NCBI RefSeq assembly: GCF_022539505.1
Contig: NC_061514.1
Span: 219,875,837 to 219,939,836, forward strand
DNA from: Lolium rigidum
Lineage: Eukaryota; Streptophyta; Magnoliopsida; Poales; Poaceae
Length of the DNA: 64,000 nucleotides
Direction: 5' to 3'
Shown: positions 44,937-55,934 of the stretch, in pieces
How the letters are laid out: each line of letters starts with the position of its first letter
Numbering within the stretch: position 1 is the stretch's first letter
Position numbers and translations under genes: made by a program
The notes under the pieces: model-generated
What the model saw: only the letters and a program-made list of their open reading frames with translations
What the model was told of the DNA's origin: nothing
Database searches by the model: none

Positions 44937-46632
44937 TGATGTCTACGGGTGCTTCTATTCTTGTAGACGGTGCTTGGGCCTCCAAGAGCGAGAGGTTTGT
45001 AGAACAGCAGCAAGTTTCCCTTAAGTGGATCACCCAAGGTTTATCGAACTCAGGGCGGAAGAGGTCAAAGATATCCCTCTCATGCAACCCTGCAACCACA
45101 AAGCAAGAAGTCTCTTGTGTCCCCAACACACCTAATAGGTGCACTAGTTCAGCGAAGAGATAGTGAAATACAGGTGGTATGAATATATATAAGCAGTAGA
45201 AACGGCACCAGAAAAGTGCTTTGCCCAGGACAGTAAACAAGCAGTAGTAACGCAGCAGTAGTAATGCAATAAAACAGTAAACAAGCAGTGATAGCAGTAT
45301 TTAGGAACAAGGCCTAGGGATTAGACTTTCACTAGTGGACACTCTCAACTTTGATCACATAACAGAATAGATAAATGCATACTCTACACTCTTTTGTTGG
45401 ATGATGAACACCATTGCGTAGGATTACACGAACCCTCAATGCCGGAGTTAACAAGCTCCACAATATTCAATGTTCATATTTAAATAACCTTAGAGTGCAT
45501 GAAAGATCAACACGACTAAACCAAGTACTAACATAGCATGCACACTCGTCACCTTCACACTATGTAGGAGGAATAGATCACATCAATACCATCATAGCAA
45601 TAGTTAACTTCATAATCTACAAGAGATCATAATCATAGCCTACGCCAAGTACTAACACGGATGCACACACTGTCACCATTACACCGTGCGGGAGGAATAA
45701 ACTACTTTAATAACATCACTAGAGTAGCACACAGATAAATTGTGATACAAAACACATTGCAATCATAAAGAGATATAAATAAGCACTTCACTATGCCATT
45801 CATAACGATGAATAAGTATTCTGTGAAATATAGCCTAAGAGACCCACACGGTGCACACACCTGTCACCTTTACACACGTGGGACAAGGAGTCTCCGGAGA
45901 TCACATAAGTAAAACCCACTTGACTAGCATAATGACATCTAGATTACAAGCATCATCATATGAATCTCAATCATGTAAGGCAGCTCATGAGATTATTGTA
46001 TTGAAGTACATAGGAGAGAGATGAACCACATAGCTACCGGTATGACCCCGAGCCTCGATGGAGAACTACTCCCTCCTCATGGGAGACAGCAGCGTTGATG
46101 AAGATGGCGGTGGTGTAGATCTCGGGGGCACTTCCCCGTCCCGGCGGCGTGCCGGAACAGAGACTCCTGTCCCCCAGATCTTGGCTTCGCGATGGCGGCG
46201 GCTCTGGAAGGTTTCTCGTACCGTGGCTTTTTCGTCTCGTGGTTTTAGGTCCAGGGGCTTTATATAGGCGAAGAGGCGGCGTCAGAAGGTCGAAGGGGCG
46301 CCGACACTATAGGGGGCGCGGGCCCCCTTGGCCGCACCGGCCTAGGGTTTGGTGGGCCCGTGCCCCCTCTCCGGCGGTTCTCGTGTGTTCCGGATGCTTC
46401 CGGGCAAAATAGGAACATGGGCGTTGATTTCGTCCAATTCCGAGAATATTTCGTTACTAGGATTTCCGAAACCAAAAACAACAGAAAACGAGAACCGGCA
46501 CTTCGGCATCTTGTTAATTGGTTAGTTCCAGAAAATGCACGAATATGACATAAAATGTGCATATAACATGTAGATATCATCAATAATGTGGCATGGAACA
46601 TAAGAAATTATCGATACGTCGGAGACGTATCA
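44937..46632 (-). repeat. 5' LTR of the minus-strand element
   Basis: 1696 bp, same boundaries as the 3' LTR, with scattered differences and a few indels (for example a shorter GC-rich part near 46120-46330). TATATAAAGC lies at about 46257-46267 on the minus strand. Confidence 0.9.
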
Positions 46633-46637
46633 ACCCC

Positions 46638-46897
46638 CCAAGATCTGCTTCCCCGGCACCCACCGCAACAGCAGTCCCCTCGCCAACCTCCACGTAACCC
46701 GTAAGAACGCGGAACACGTCTAAACGCCGCCCAGAAATAGGTAACCAGACATCCCTGCGCGTTTTGTTCTGTTAGGAGTATTGCAGCTGACTGTATTTCT
46801 GAATTCTTGCTATATTTTTAACTTACAAGTGCTTTCGTTGGTAACCACCTCATCCTTTAGATTTAAACACGACGCATAAGTATTTTTTTCCCTGACC
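46638..46897 (+). other. Remainder of the interrupted exon, splice donor and following sequence
   Basis: CCAAGATCTGCTTCCCCGGC continues the C-rich leader that breaks off at 39832. Possible donors are at 46694 (GTAACC) and 46701 (GTAAGA). AT-rich, intron-like DNA follows. It supports the idea that a transcribed first exon was split by the retrotransposon. Confidence 0.45.
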
Positions 46898-46925
46898 TAA
46901 CCCACCCATTTGCTGAAACTCTACA

Positions 46926-46938
46926 TGGTATCAGAGCC
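46926..46938 (+). other. tRNA-Met primer site of the TRIM-like element
   Basis: TGGTATCAGAGCC starts immediately after the LTR remnant ending CTCTACA. Confidence 0.85.
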
Positions 46939-47942
46939 TAGGTTTCCTTCCTGCTAGTGCTAGCCGCCCCAAACAGTACCATACAAGTTCTTCCTTTGAC
47001 CACAAAAACCACAGTTGAGATGTAGAAATCCAGGCGGCGGGAGGCCGCATCAGGTGCTATGCGTGGGTTGCGGCTATCACACACAGCGATGTGAGTTGTG
47101 TGAGATCGGCGGCTGCTCGCGCGGGGACAAAGAAGAGGGTGAAGATCGTTTTGGTTTAGAAAGGAGAGAAGAGGAAGTTAATCTGTGGCAGAGATCCGGA
47201 TCCGTGCGAGGGGGAGATGTTGGAGGCGTGCGGAGTGGGCCGAGCCTTTGAGCGCAGGGCGGAGCCGGAGGTTGGTGCTGGACGTTGACCAGCGCGAGCC
47301 GGTCGATGTGGCCAGGTGCGGTCTGCCAGGTTGGCCAGGGCACGCAGACGAGGCGCCATCCAAGTGGAAGTGAGGAGAAAATGGAGATGTGAGGCTGTGA
47401 GGATATGTTGTGATGGAGTTGATGAGGCTGCGGTTGAGTCGTGATGGAGTTGATGAGGTTGCGGTTTAGTGGTGATGGTGATGGTTGTGGATATGTCCAG
47501 GGGAAAGGCATGCGTGCCTGAGGTGAGACTGGTTGAGGCCTGACCGGGGGATAGGCATGGGTGCTTGAGGAGTGGATGGTTGAGGCAGGAGTTGGCTGCG
47601 GGTTTGTGGGAGAGACGGAAGAGGTCAGTGGCCGGGCAGTGGAGAAGAGAGGCTGAGGACATTGAGGCGAGTGTGGATGGTTCTGCGAAACTTGTGTGGT
47701 GAGGCAGCCGGGGTTGTTGAGGACGTGTATGGTTAGGAGTTGTGCGTATCCCAGATGGTTGAAGCTGGATGTCTTCGCTGCTGATGAAGAGATGAATCGA
47801 GATGACAAGATGATGGAAAGTGCAATGATGTCATGTATCCTAGGAGTTATGCTGAAAGTTCTTTACTCGTCGTTGTCATATGTGTCATGTTGTTGTTGCA
47901 AGATGACCATGGTTGTTTACCCATGATCATCTTGAGGGGGTG

Positions 47943-48108
47943 TGTTGGACCATGAGTGAGTTTAGTAGTAGCGCTGTAGTAATATTGTATCCAGTGTGAG
48001 GCCCATAGAGGCTCATGTCCAGTGGTATTGTAACCCTAACTCAGATGATATAAATACAGAGTGTGGTGGTCTGAGTGATTTAACCCACCCATTCGCTGAA
48101 ACTCTACA
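47943..48108 (+). repeat. 3' LTR of the TRIM-like element
   Basis: 166 bp with TG...CA ends, a TATAAATAC box near 48049, and CCCACCCATTCGCTGAAACT at its end, matching the 5' remnant. Confidence 0.75.
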
Positions 48109-48162
48109 AAATATGAGCCACCAATCATGAACCGTTGAATGCTCTACATGTCCACGATTGAC

Positions 48163-48214
48163 AACAACAACAACAAAGCCTTTATTCCCAAACAAGTTGG
48201 GGTAGGCTATACAA
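48163..48214 (-). mobile_element. SINE 3'-end fragment with 13-bp target duplication
   Basis: AACAACAACAACAAAGCC and CCCAAACAAGTTGGGGTAGG are the reverse complement of the conserved 3' end of the plant Au-type SINE (recalled). GTCCACGATTGAC (48150-48162) and GTCCACCATTGAC (48215-48227) flank it with one mismatch, consistent with a truncated retroposition event. Confidence 0.7.
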
Positions 48215-48227
48215 GTCCACCATTGAC

Positions 48228-48956
48228 ACGATTACAATTTCTCACTATTTGGCCGTAGGCTACTGCTCTAGTTACATCATGTTTGATATCTTTCTGTGAT
48301 CCTGTATTACATGTTTATGCACGTCATAATGCTTCTACTACTGTTTGGTGTCAATTTAATTATAGTAAACCCCTGACTCGTAACTGTTTGTTGTTATTAC
48401 ACGTGCAGCAGGCACATCTTACACTCGAAACGTAGAGTAAAGCTCGCCTATAATCATGTAAGTACCTGCTGTTTTTTTTATATTGCTTAATGCAAACTTC
48501 TATATCTTGGATCCTGTTTCGTTTACAATTGGCCTCTCCTTCATGCAGAGGAGAAACGAGTGAGGCACCGGGTTCTTTCCGTCCAAGTACCCGATGAGGT
48601 CAGTGTGACTCAAAAAAAGCTCACGTAAGTTCCCTTTTTTTGGAATGTTAATTTACCTCCCGTGCGTAGTTCAATTGCATCATTTTCTGTATGTTGCACT
48701 ACCTAAGTTGCCTAATGGAATCTAATAAAATATAAACAATGACCATATGGAACATTGCACACTCGCCTTTGACCCATCCGGCATCCGGCATGCCCGGGTA
48801 TAAGTTACATGATTTGGCTATGTTAAACAAGTCCTGAAATTCTATTATGTTAATTTTTTGCCTGTTGCTTCATTGAGTTTGCCTCGTTGTTCCATGGCTA
48901 GTGCATGAAGTTTGATAGAAATGATCCTAGCTGAAATGATGCACTTCGTGTTTTTT
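48228..48956 (+). other. Intron-like DNA with two small exon candidates
   Basis: Candidate exons are 48409-48457 (after GTGCAG, before GTAAGTACC) and 48549-48624 (after CATGCAG, before GTAAGTTCC). Both pairs of splice signals are near consensus and on the plus strand, downstream of the interrupted first exon. The exon sequences do not show a long joint frame, so the transcript may be non-coding or decayed. Confidence 0.4.
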
Positions 48957-49087
48957 ATTGCTTTATTCCTAACCTAGCTTCCTATTCTACTTGAAACATG
49001 ATTGCTTTATTCCTAACCTAGCTTCCTATTCTACTTGAAACATGATTGCTTTATTCCTAACCTAGCTTCCTATTCTACTTGAAACAT
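48957..49087. repeat. Three perfect 44-bp tandem units
   Basis: ATTGCTTTATTCCTAACCTA starts at 48957, 49001 and 49045. The units are virtually identical, so the triplication is recent. Confidence 0.95.
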
Positions 49088-50255
49088 TGTGAAAAAAATA
49101 GTTATATTACTTGTTTAAATGTCTAGCTTTATTTTTCTGAGTCCCATTGACATGATGTGGTATATCCATATTCAAATGATCTGGGTTGTTTATATAATAC
49201 GCTCCATGTTCAATTGCTTCATTCATTTTCTAGTAATCTACTAGTAAGTAGCACGTGCTTTGCACGTCACGACATATATAATTTTAAAATATATTTCCAT
49301 ATTTTATTTGATGTTGATAATTATTATTTTTTGCTAAAATTCGTCACAAAGCCTAAAGTTTGGCTTTTGAAAAACTAATACACCCTAAAAGAAGTAATGG
49401 AAGGAGTAATATGTGAGTTCACTACAATTAAGTTTTTTAGTCAGTATGAAATAGAAGTATACCCTAATACGAAAGTGACAAAACTTTTTCATGGACACCC
49501 CATTAGGATTATGTATATTTTTGTGATTAGAGTCGAGAATTTTTAAGGATCTATCTTACCTTTTGCGGCATGCATATTGCACGGCAAGACTATCTAATTT
49601 ATATATTTCTACCATATTTTTTGAAATTTAAAATACATTATCCAATATCTATGTATAAATTTACTACCTCAATACTTTTTATGTGACCCACACATGGCCG
49701 CCGTTAGATTTTATATCAAAACTGGTTTGTCATGGGGAAAAAAGTTAGACCTTAATATGAGTAAATACGAAATATTAGTACTAAATTAATATATAATATT
49801 TTATCAGCCTTGGTTGGTGGACCAATGAACTTCGTATCTTCGAGCTTGAAGATGGTTCTTGTAACATAGTAATTGCTATTTGTTTTCCTAGCACGGAATT
49901 ATATATCAATATCTTCACATAACCATGTACGATGAAGATGATTTTTTTCATAACACAGTGCCAATGTAGACGATGGCTTGTACTTCTATAAACTCCCAAA
50001 ACAAAAATGTTTTCTTGAGTAAAACAAAAGAACGGCTGAGATTAAATGATACATGTTTGGTATTAGGGGTGAGATGGCTGAGATTAAATGATACCATGAT
50101 ACCCTTTCGGGGATTACACTATTTTAAATTTTGAGGGTATATGAAAGCTAAAGCCTTAGATTTTGTTGGCAAGTGAATGTTGTCATTGGCCCTGTTATGG
50201 ATTTTGCATTTCTATTGCCACTACTTGTACTGACATCTCGCTTCATTCGTGTTTA
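49088..50255. other. AT-rich sequence without a gene
   Basis: No supportable gene. TAGCACGTGCTTTGCACGTC near 49250 and GCATATTGCACGGCAAGAC near 49570 are wording found at many dispersed grass repeats, so part of it is probably an old element. Confidence 0.4.
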
Positions 50256-50330
50256 ATTCGGTCCCATTGGTACTCGAACCCGGGTGGGCTGGCTACGCAC
50301 TCGCAAGCCTTGCCACTGAGCTAGCACTCA
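50256..50330 (-). mobile_element. tRNA-related SINE head (A and B boxes)
   Basis: On the minus strand TAGCTCAGTGG (50313-50323) is an RNA polymerase III A box and GGTTCGAGTACC (50269-50280) a B box, about 33 bases apart. The segment lacks the acceptor stem pairing of a functional tRNA. It is best read as the 5' head of a tRNA-derived SINE or a tRNA pseudogene. Confidence 0.55.
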
Positions 50331-51239
50331 GTTCTCAGATTAAGCAATGCCTCGTGATGCTTAATTTAAATGTTATGGCACTTCATACAAGCCATACAAT
50401 TAATTGTTGCATTGACCTTCTACATTGTCGAAGGCACTATCTGAGTCATGCTTAAATCAATCATACATTGTTTTCCTAATTGTATCCAATCCAACATGCA
50501 CATGTTTGAACTGTATTTGGCTATTTGCTAGATTTCTTCTGTGCAGTGACCTGGCTTCGTTATTGGGCACATGATGTCTAGTTGCTTGGTTCATTGTATA
50601 CATCATCGCCATGATCTAGTTTGGTTTGTTCTAAGAGGCATGTGGCTTAACTGGTTTCTTTGTTATATCTGCCCATGGTTCTTTCAAAATTATGTCAACG
50701 AGTGCTTGTTTGTTTGCCGTGTATTGTATTGCATTTTAACTTGTTTTGTCTTAGTTTCAGCCTCGCAAACAAAGCTGTAATGTCGGTAGGGACAACCCAT
50801 TTATCAAGTGTTGCGGTCATTTCACGGAGCAACAAGTGATGATGGCACATGCTCTCATTGGTCCACCGAGTCCAATGACACCAACCGTTCCATAAGAAAT
50901 AGATGTACGAGGCTCTATTTTGGATTGCTTGCTATGTTATATCAGCTCAATGATGCTCTTGAAATTGGAGGTCTTTTATTGCATCATATGATGTTGTAAC
51001 TTGTTTTATCTAAATTTCAGGCTTCAAATTAAGTAACAGTAAAATGGAACTAACTAGGACTCACCACAGCGCTTTGGCGTTCAGGACCGTCGGATCAGCT
51101 CAACCAATGCTCCAGATCAAAATATTAATCCCGAACCGTCGTTAACCTCGTTTACTTCTACAAATCGCAGTTAATGGGTCAGCCCACCGTAACAGGGCTG
51201 CTACTCTGCGGATCAACTCAGGCTATTCCTGGTTAATCG
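50331..51239. other. Sequence without a supportable gene
   Basis: Short frames only. GTTTCAG/GTAATG-like words at 50754-50790 and 51017-51021 could be splice signals of the transcription unit suspected in this region, but no joint frame is visible. Confidence 0.35.
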
Positions 51240-52700
51240 GGCCGTGAAGAGGTCATATGGGCTGTATTGGATTATCCCATGTACTATTATTTTTTTCGTC
51301 ATCCTCCTCGAGTCCTCGTGGCCAGCAAAAGAAACCAAACGCACCCGTTCGCCGTTCTCCCTCGCTCTGCCCGCCCCTTGCCTCTTCGGCGTTTTACCTC
51401 CTCGAGCGATTCGTGCCGGCAAAGAACCATTGAACCATCTCTCTCAGTTTTCGATCGATTTCGAATAGGACACGATCCCCCCCACCCCCCCCCACCACCA
51501 CCACCACCCACACACCCAACCCAATTCGTGCGCTTCTTCTCTGGCGCCGGCGTGATGCAGATGGTTCGCAGCCAGCAGACTGGGTTCGTCCATGCAAGAC
51601 TGGGACTCCTATATTCTCCTGTGGACCCAGTCCACCCTCAGAGCAGCGCCTCCTATTTCGTTCGTGCAGGCGGCACTGTAATCATGGTCAGCAAACTGAA
51701 ACCGCTGGCGGCATCGCAATCATGGCGGTACAAATTTTGACCCTCACTCTTCTGTAATTATGGTTATTAAGATCGTAGTTATTGTCAATTTTTCTTTCCT
51801 TCATATATAATGTGCAGCTAGCAGTCTTCTTTCTTTACCCCTTCCATCTCGTCTTTGGCCTCCCACTGTTCTTCACTAATGACCTTGCTTAGGGTTGCTT
51901 TTTTGTCTTCCCAATATATTTCTTCTTCTCAGTAGTTCCATGACACCAGTATTAGGTACCGATTTGACTTGCTGTTGTTTGTTTCAGGGATTGCCGTGCT
52001 CGTTCGTTTGGGAATCAGAAACTGCTAAGAGCACGTGTGTGACTTTCAGCTATGACCATGGCTGCAGGACAGGTACAATCCCATGACACACTTCAACATG
52101 AAGCCATTTCTTTTCTGTATTCATAACCCGTGTATATCATAGGATATACCTTAATAAAGTAAAAAATGACAAAAAGTTCACTTTAATGGGAAAAGTTATG
52201 CATTGGCACTGTCCTATTGCCCAGGCTGCTTCCCCATCTGACCATGTAAATTGCCGACCTCTGCGCCGTTGACATACATATGAAACTCGTGTTTAAAGGT
52301 CGTAGATAGCTGTCCGATTTTCATACGGTTATATTGTCTGTTGGATGAATTCACTGAAGACGATGGGTTAAACTTGTACATTGTGCAAGGAAAACTTAGA
52401 GAGTGGATTACAAGAGGTGAAGTCCGTTGCTCACAGCCAAGTAATGGTTTTAGGTCATGATTTTCCCCTACTTTTCCATTAATCTAGGTGAAAGAAGGCC
52501 ACATCACAGTGGCCTATAAAAGTCATATTTGGTTGTTTATTTAACCTTTATTGCTTCCATGTTTTGCAGCTAATTAGCATCTTGTTGGCTGATGTTCAAT
52601 CAGTGCTAGAAGTTATGGAAGATATTGGCAAAAATGTCCTCGAAATGATGTCTAATCAACATTCATGTGTTTTGTCTGAGTACCGAACTCCATGACGTTT
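51240..52700 (+). other. Candidate spliced transcription unit, non-coding or decayed
   Basis: A GC-rich 5' region (51290-51740) with a C/CA-rich tract at 51478-51515 looks like a plant leader. Candidate exons follow: 51988-52072 (after GTTTCAG, before GTACAATCC) and from 52570 (after TTTTGCAG), the latter reading LISILLADVQSVLEVMEDIG before a stop near 52693. The pieces do not join into one long frame. The 157-codon frame at 51267-51740 has low-complexity Pro/His content and is not convincing. Possibly a pseudogene or long non-coding RNA. Confidence 0.35.
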
Positions 52701-54071
52701 GATCAAATACGAAATTTTAGGTAAAGGCCATATGTTCCTTGCCATGGTATCTTTCAGCTCTCAGATTCTATTATGTGCTTATATCCTGTCACTATTCAGG
52801 GAAGTTCATATGGCTACACTGATTCAAATTGGGTTCCATATGTGTTCTCTCAGGCGAGTGAGGGCTGGATCTTGCCCTCTGCTCTTTATTTTGAATTGTT
52901 GCACTGAAGTGAGGATTTGATCTTGCCCCGAAACCAATCCAAAGGACCATTTACTGCCAATATTGAGCAACCAAGTAACCTGAAACAGCACCAATGGAAT
53001 ATATAATTTATTTTTCTGTCGTGTGTGATGCTGGTTTGTATATCTCAAAGATGATCTTCAGTAAGTACTAGAAATTCACTCTTTCAGAACGCTCGGGGTA
53101 AAACAAGCAATATTTTTATCAGTTCCTTTTAGGAGTAATCATTTAACTGTTATGTAGGTACTATTAAGAAATCAGGCCACATAGCACTCTGAAAGAAAGG
53201 AGCTTTGGCTGTTGGACTCACTGCATCAGTTCACAAGTATGCAGTACCACGAGAATGGACACTTGAGGGATGTGCACAGGTCGTGTTAACAGAGACATAT
53301 TCCTTATACTGATGAGTTTGGTAAGATAAACGAACAAGATAGATAGTAAATACGCTTCAATGTATAAGCATTTAAATTTCAGAAGTTACTATTAATCTCT
53401 TCTCCTCTGAATTTTCCAAATGTACTCGCATGTATTCGTTGGAGGCATGGAGCCACAAAGCATTAGCTCTGTGATAGTGCAACCTTGGATGTACTCGATC
53501 CATGTTTGAAGGTTGTAGCTTACATCACTAGAGGGCAGTGCCATATTTCCTAGAAAATTTCGTTGGATTCAAATTAAGAGCTATGGCATATGACAGCTTG
53601 AAGAGGGCCACTTTCACACAAGTCTTGAGTTGCGTGTTCTGATCCTTCCTGTCACTCATGGCAGAGATCATGTTTTGGTAAATTCATGGTAGATTTTTGC
53701 TAGAATAGCTGGTCCCACAAACGTTGGATGGATGTATTGGATGCATGCTATGTGTAGTGCGCGGTTGGAAAATCATGATTCAGGAAACTCATGCCTGTAC
53801 ATGGACTTTGTTTCTTTCCTCTTATTTTTGTATGTGTATTAACTTCAAGTCAAACCGTATGGTGGTTGTGTCAGTGTTGTTTTGGCTAGCTGAAAGTAGA
53901 TAATCTGGGATTGCTATATAGAAGATCTTGGACAAGCCTATTGTTTAGTTACGCTGAATAAGTGTAGGCTTTTATGCAAGCAAGAATTGTTAAATGATGG
54001 GTGACTCTCTTTTGGTTAACTCCCTAGCTATTGTAAACAACCGCCGGAGTTATCTCGTGTATAAACCAACA
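52701..54071. other. Sequence without a supportable gene
   Basis: Moderately AT-rich. A short imperfect direct repeat, GGATCTTGCCCTCTG and GATTTGATCTTGCCCCG, lies at 52865-52930. Nothing else is recognised. Confidence 0.4.
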
Positions 54072-54554
54072 TCTATAATAAATTTGTAGGCAACCAAAAC
54101 AATTTAAAACTGATGTCTATATATAAAGTCAATTACTTCTTGACACCGCTGCCATTGATCCTTCCTTCATTCAAGCACCCAGTGCAATCTTCTTAGACCG
54201 AGTTAGAGAGAACAAACAAGCTACTGTGGTAACAAACATATCATTATAATTAGAAAACCATCACTCACAAAAATTTCGACATTGCGAACACAGTCTTTAT
54301 TATTTACCATTGATAACATATGGTAACTGAGAATCATAATATACTATCACCTTTCCACTGACAATACGCTCACTGAGCCACAAAGGTCAAAAAGACCAAG
54401 AAAGCAAAAAAACAATTGTAGCCCATTACCCCCATATAAAAATACTACATCTCATTTTTTTAACAAAATATTAAACTGTCCATATGGTCTCTAACCATAT
54501 CTATAATTCTCTCACATATGGACGGGCGCAGCAACGCGCGCAATCATTGTCTAG
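54072..54554 (+). mobile_element. Probable non-autonomous Helitron
   Basis: The 3' end is characteristic: a GC hairpin GGGCGCAGCAACGCGCGC (54524-54541), a short gap and CTAG at 54551-54554 followed by host T. This wording is typical of grass Helitron 3' ends. The 5' end is uncertain: A|TCTATAATAAATTTG at 54072 fits the A/T insertion rule, while TCTATATATAAAGTC at 54115 is the alternative. No Rep/helicase is encoded. Confidence 0.6.
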
Positions 54555-54841
54555 TAAAGCTACAAAGCCAGAAGCAAGGGCCAATTTCTCAAGTATTGAT
54601 GTTTCACAAAGCAGCAGTGAGAGTGCATATTGCTCGCATAGGCCCATGGTATCTATTGCTCAACTTAATCCGGCACAAAGAGATTTGGGGGATGCACTCC
54701 AAGAGGCAGTTGATATATTTGGGCGGGAAAACAAAGATGCTGATGAAATAATTGCCGACACACGCCAAGAGATACATGAATTGAAAAATAGGCAAACTTT
54801 GACAGAAAATGTTCTAAAGAATCTCCTATGCACTTGTCATG
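54555..54841 (+). pseudogene. Exon fragment encoding a coiled-coil segment
   Basis: Directly after the Helitron end an open frame reads KATKPEARANFSSIDVSQ, then DLGDALQEAVDIFGRENKDA and EIIADTRQEIHELKNRQ, a heptad-like Leu/Ile pattern. It stops being open-like at CATG|GTAAGCC, a good splice donor at 54842. The frame in total (54484-54882) also reads through the Helitron end, giving a fused N-terminus that is probably meaningless. The source gene is not recognised; a transposase C-terminal coiled coil is one possibility. Confidence 0.5.
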
Positions 54842-55349
54842 GTAAGCCAGTTGTGATGTGTCTGGGAATTGAAGGTGTCTAGATAAACTTTGATTCTGTT
54901 GTTCAGTCAAGTGGACTGCTGATGCCAATGCTGTAATTAATTACTGCTCAAAATTTCGTTCAAAATTTCGTGGTCTGTAATAATTGCTAATTTTGTTGTT
55001 GTACTAAAATTAGATATGTTCCATGTGGCTGCTGTATTTTGTGTGAAATAATATCCTGATGTGTACTTCAACTAAACCATAAATCGGCTACATGCTAAAA
55101 ATTTGAATCTGAGCGCACGTGTGAACTGTTTTCTGCTCGTAATGCAATAAAGGATGTTTCTTCGAAGACTACGAACATGGTAGCCCATTAATATACCTTA
55201 ATAATTATGCCTGCTAGCAAGATAGATGGTCCTTATTATAGTCAGGCATACCAACTTGTATGATTAAAAGTAGTTTGTACACATTAAATCTACCATATGC
55301 ATTTTTCTCTGTAATAACTTTTCTTTTTACACAACTCAAAACTTGTCAT
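54842..55349. other. Intron-like sequence
   Basis: Begins with a splice donor and is AT-rich with stops in all frames. It separates two coiled-coil coding fragments on the plus strand. Confidence 0.4.
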
Positions 55350-55618
55350 GCTAATATGAAATTCGAGATGGCAAAACATGGGAAAGATAAAGATATCACC
55401 AAAAACTCTTTCCGCGAAATGCTGGGTTTTGAAGCCCAAGTCCAAGTCTTTCTCTCGCTCAAGTTTTGGAGGAACAACTCCAAGTAGAACGAGTTGCAAC
55501 AGCTATGCTAAGAACAAAAGTTGACATGTTGAGATCGAGATTAGAAGCATGTGATGCCCTACCGCACGAGGCCAATCAAGTTCGTTATAATCTCCCAAAG
55601 ACTAAGAAAATGCCATAG
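55350..55618 (+). pseudogene. Frameshifted coiled-coil coding fragment
   Basis: One frame reads MKFEMAKHGKDKDITKNSF and EMLGFEAQVQ. From about 55457 a different frame reads AQVLEEQLQVERVATAMLRT and KVDMLRSRLEACDALPHEAN up to a stop near 55617. Both halves look like one acidic/basic helical protein broken by a frameshift. It may be the next exon of the fragment at 54555-54841. No enzyme domain. Confidence 0.5.
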
Positions 55619-55925
55619 ATAATTGGAGATGAACACTACATAGTGAGTACATTGGTCTTGTGAAATGTTTCCTTAGATTATGGCACCTTTCCTACTTTTG
55701 TTGGTGGATGCATTTATTCGCCGTTGGGATCAACTTGGTAGTTGTTCCCGTGGATGTTATATAAATTAATTGCATAGCCTTTTTCAATCAGTTCGAACTT
55801 AAATGGTATCATAGCCAAGGTCTCAAGTTTGAATTGTCGAACGTGTGGTTTAATTTAATCTCAGTCGGGCGGCAAAATCTCCCACCAATCCTGAAATATT
55901 TCAAACGCATTTTTGAATTGGATTA
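55619..55925. other. Sequence preceding the foldback element
   Basis: Includes AATCTCAGTCGGGCGGCAAAATCTCCCACC at 55858 onward (described in parts: AATCTCAGTCGGGCGGCAAA), which resembles the promoter-like words at 37071 and 57247. No gene. Confidence 0.4.
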
Positions 55926-55934
55926 AGAAGATAG
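55926..55934. other. 9-bp target duplication AGAAGATAG, left
   Basis: Perfect match to 57107-57115 on the other side of the element. Confidence 0.9.

Larger units (their letters stand above)
39838..46632 (-). mobile_element. Complete non-autonomous Athila-lineage element, minus strand (6.8 kb)
   Basis: LTRs at 39838-41545 and 44937-46632 bound a 3.39-kb interior. The target duplication ACCCC is at 39833-39837 and 46633-46637. On the minus strand the primer site GGCGCCGTTGTCGGGGA follows the 5' LTR (44909-44926), and GCTTGGGGATGC precedes the 3' LTR. No gag or protease is left; the interior has one 213-codon frame and non-coding DNA shared with the element at 18594-26907. The LTR resembles Triticeae Sabrina from memory. 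It interrupts the exon-like region at 39265-39832 that resumes at 46638. Confidence 0.92.
46898..48108 (+). mobile_element. Small Copia/TRIM-like element, 5' LTR truncated
   Basis: The 3' LTR is 47943-48108 (166 bp, TGTTGGACCATGAG to GAAACTCTACA). Only its last 28 bases survive at 46898-46925, followed directly by the primer site TGGTATCAGAGCC (46926-46938). A polypurine stretch TTGAGGGGGTG precedes the 3' LTR. The interior is about 1.0 kb and encodes no polymerase. On the minus strand a 243-codon Pro/Ser/His-rich frame (47077-47808) spans it, but its composition suggests chance in GC-rich DNA. The size fits a TRIM or SMART type element with acquired sequence. Confidence 0.75.

Noticed and set aside
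47077..47808. 243-codon minus-strand frame inside the TRIM-like element
   Set aside because: Pro/Ser/His-rich with no domain, opposite to the element's transcription; probably chance in GC-rich sequence.
50256..50330. Functional tRNA gene
   Set aside because: A and B boxes are present but acceptor stem and anticodon arm cannot be paired properly; a SINE head or tRNA pseudogene fits better.
54604..54928. Minus-strand frames opposite the coiled-coil exon
   Set aside because: No splice or codon support; the plus strand shows a helix-like heptad pattern and a good donor.
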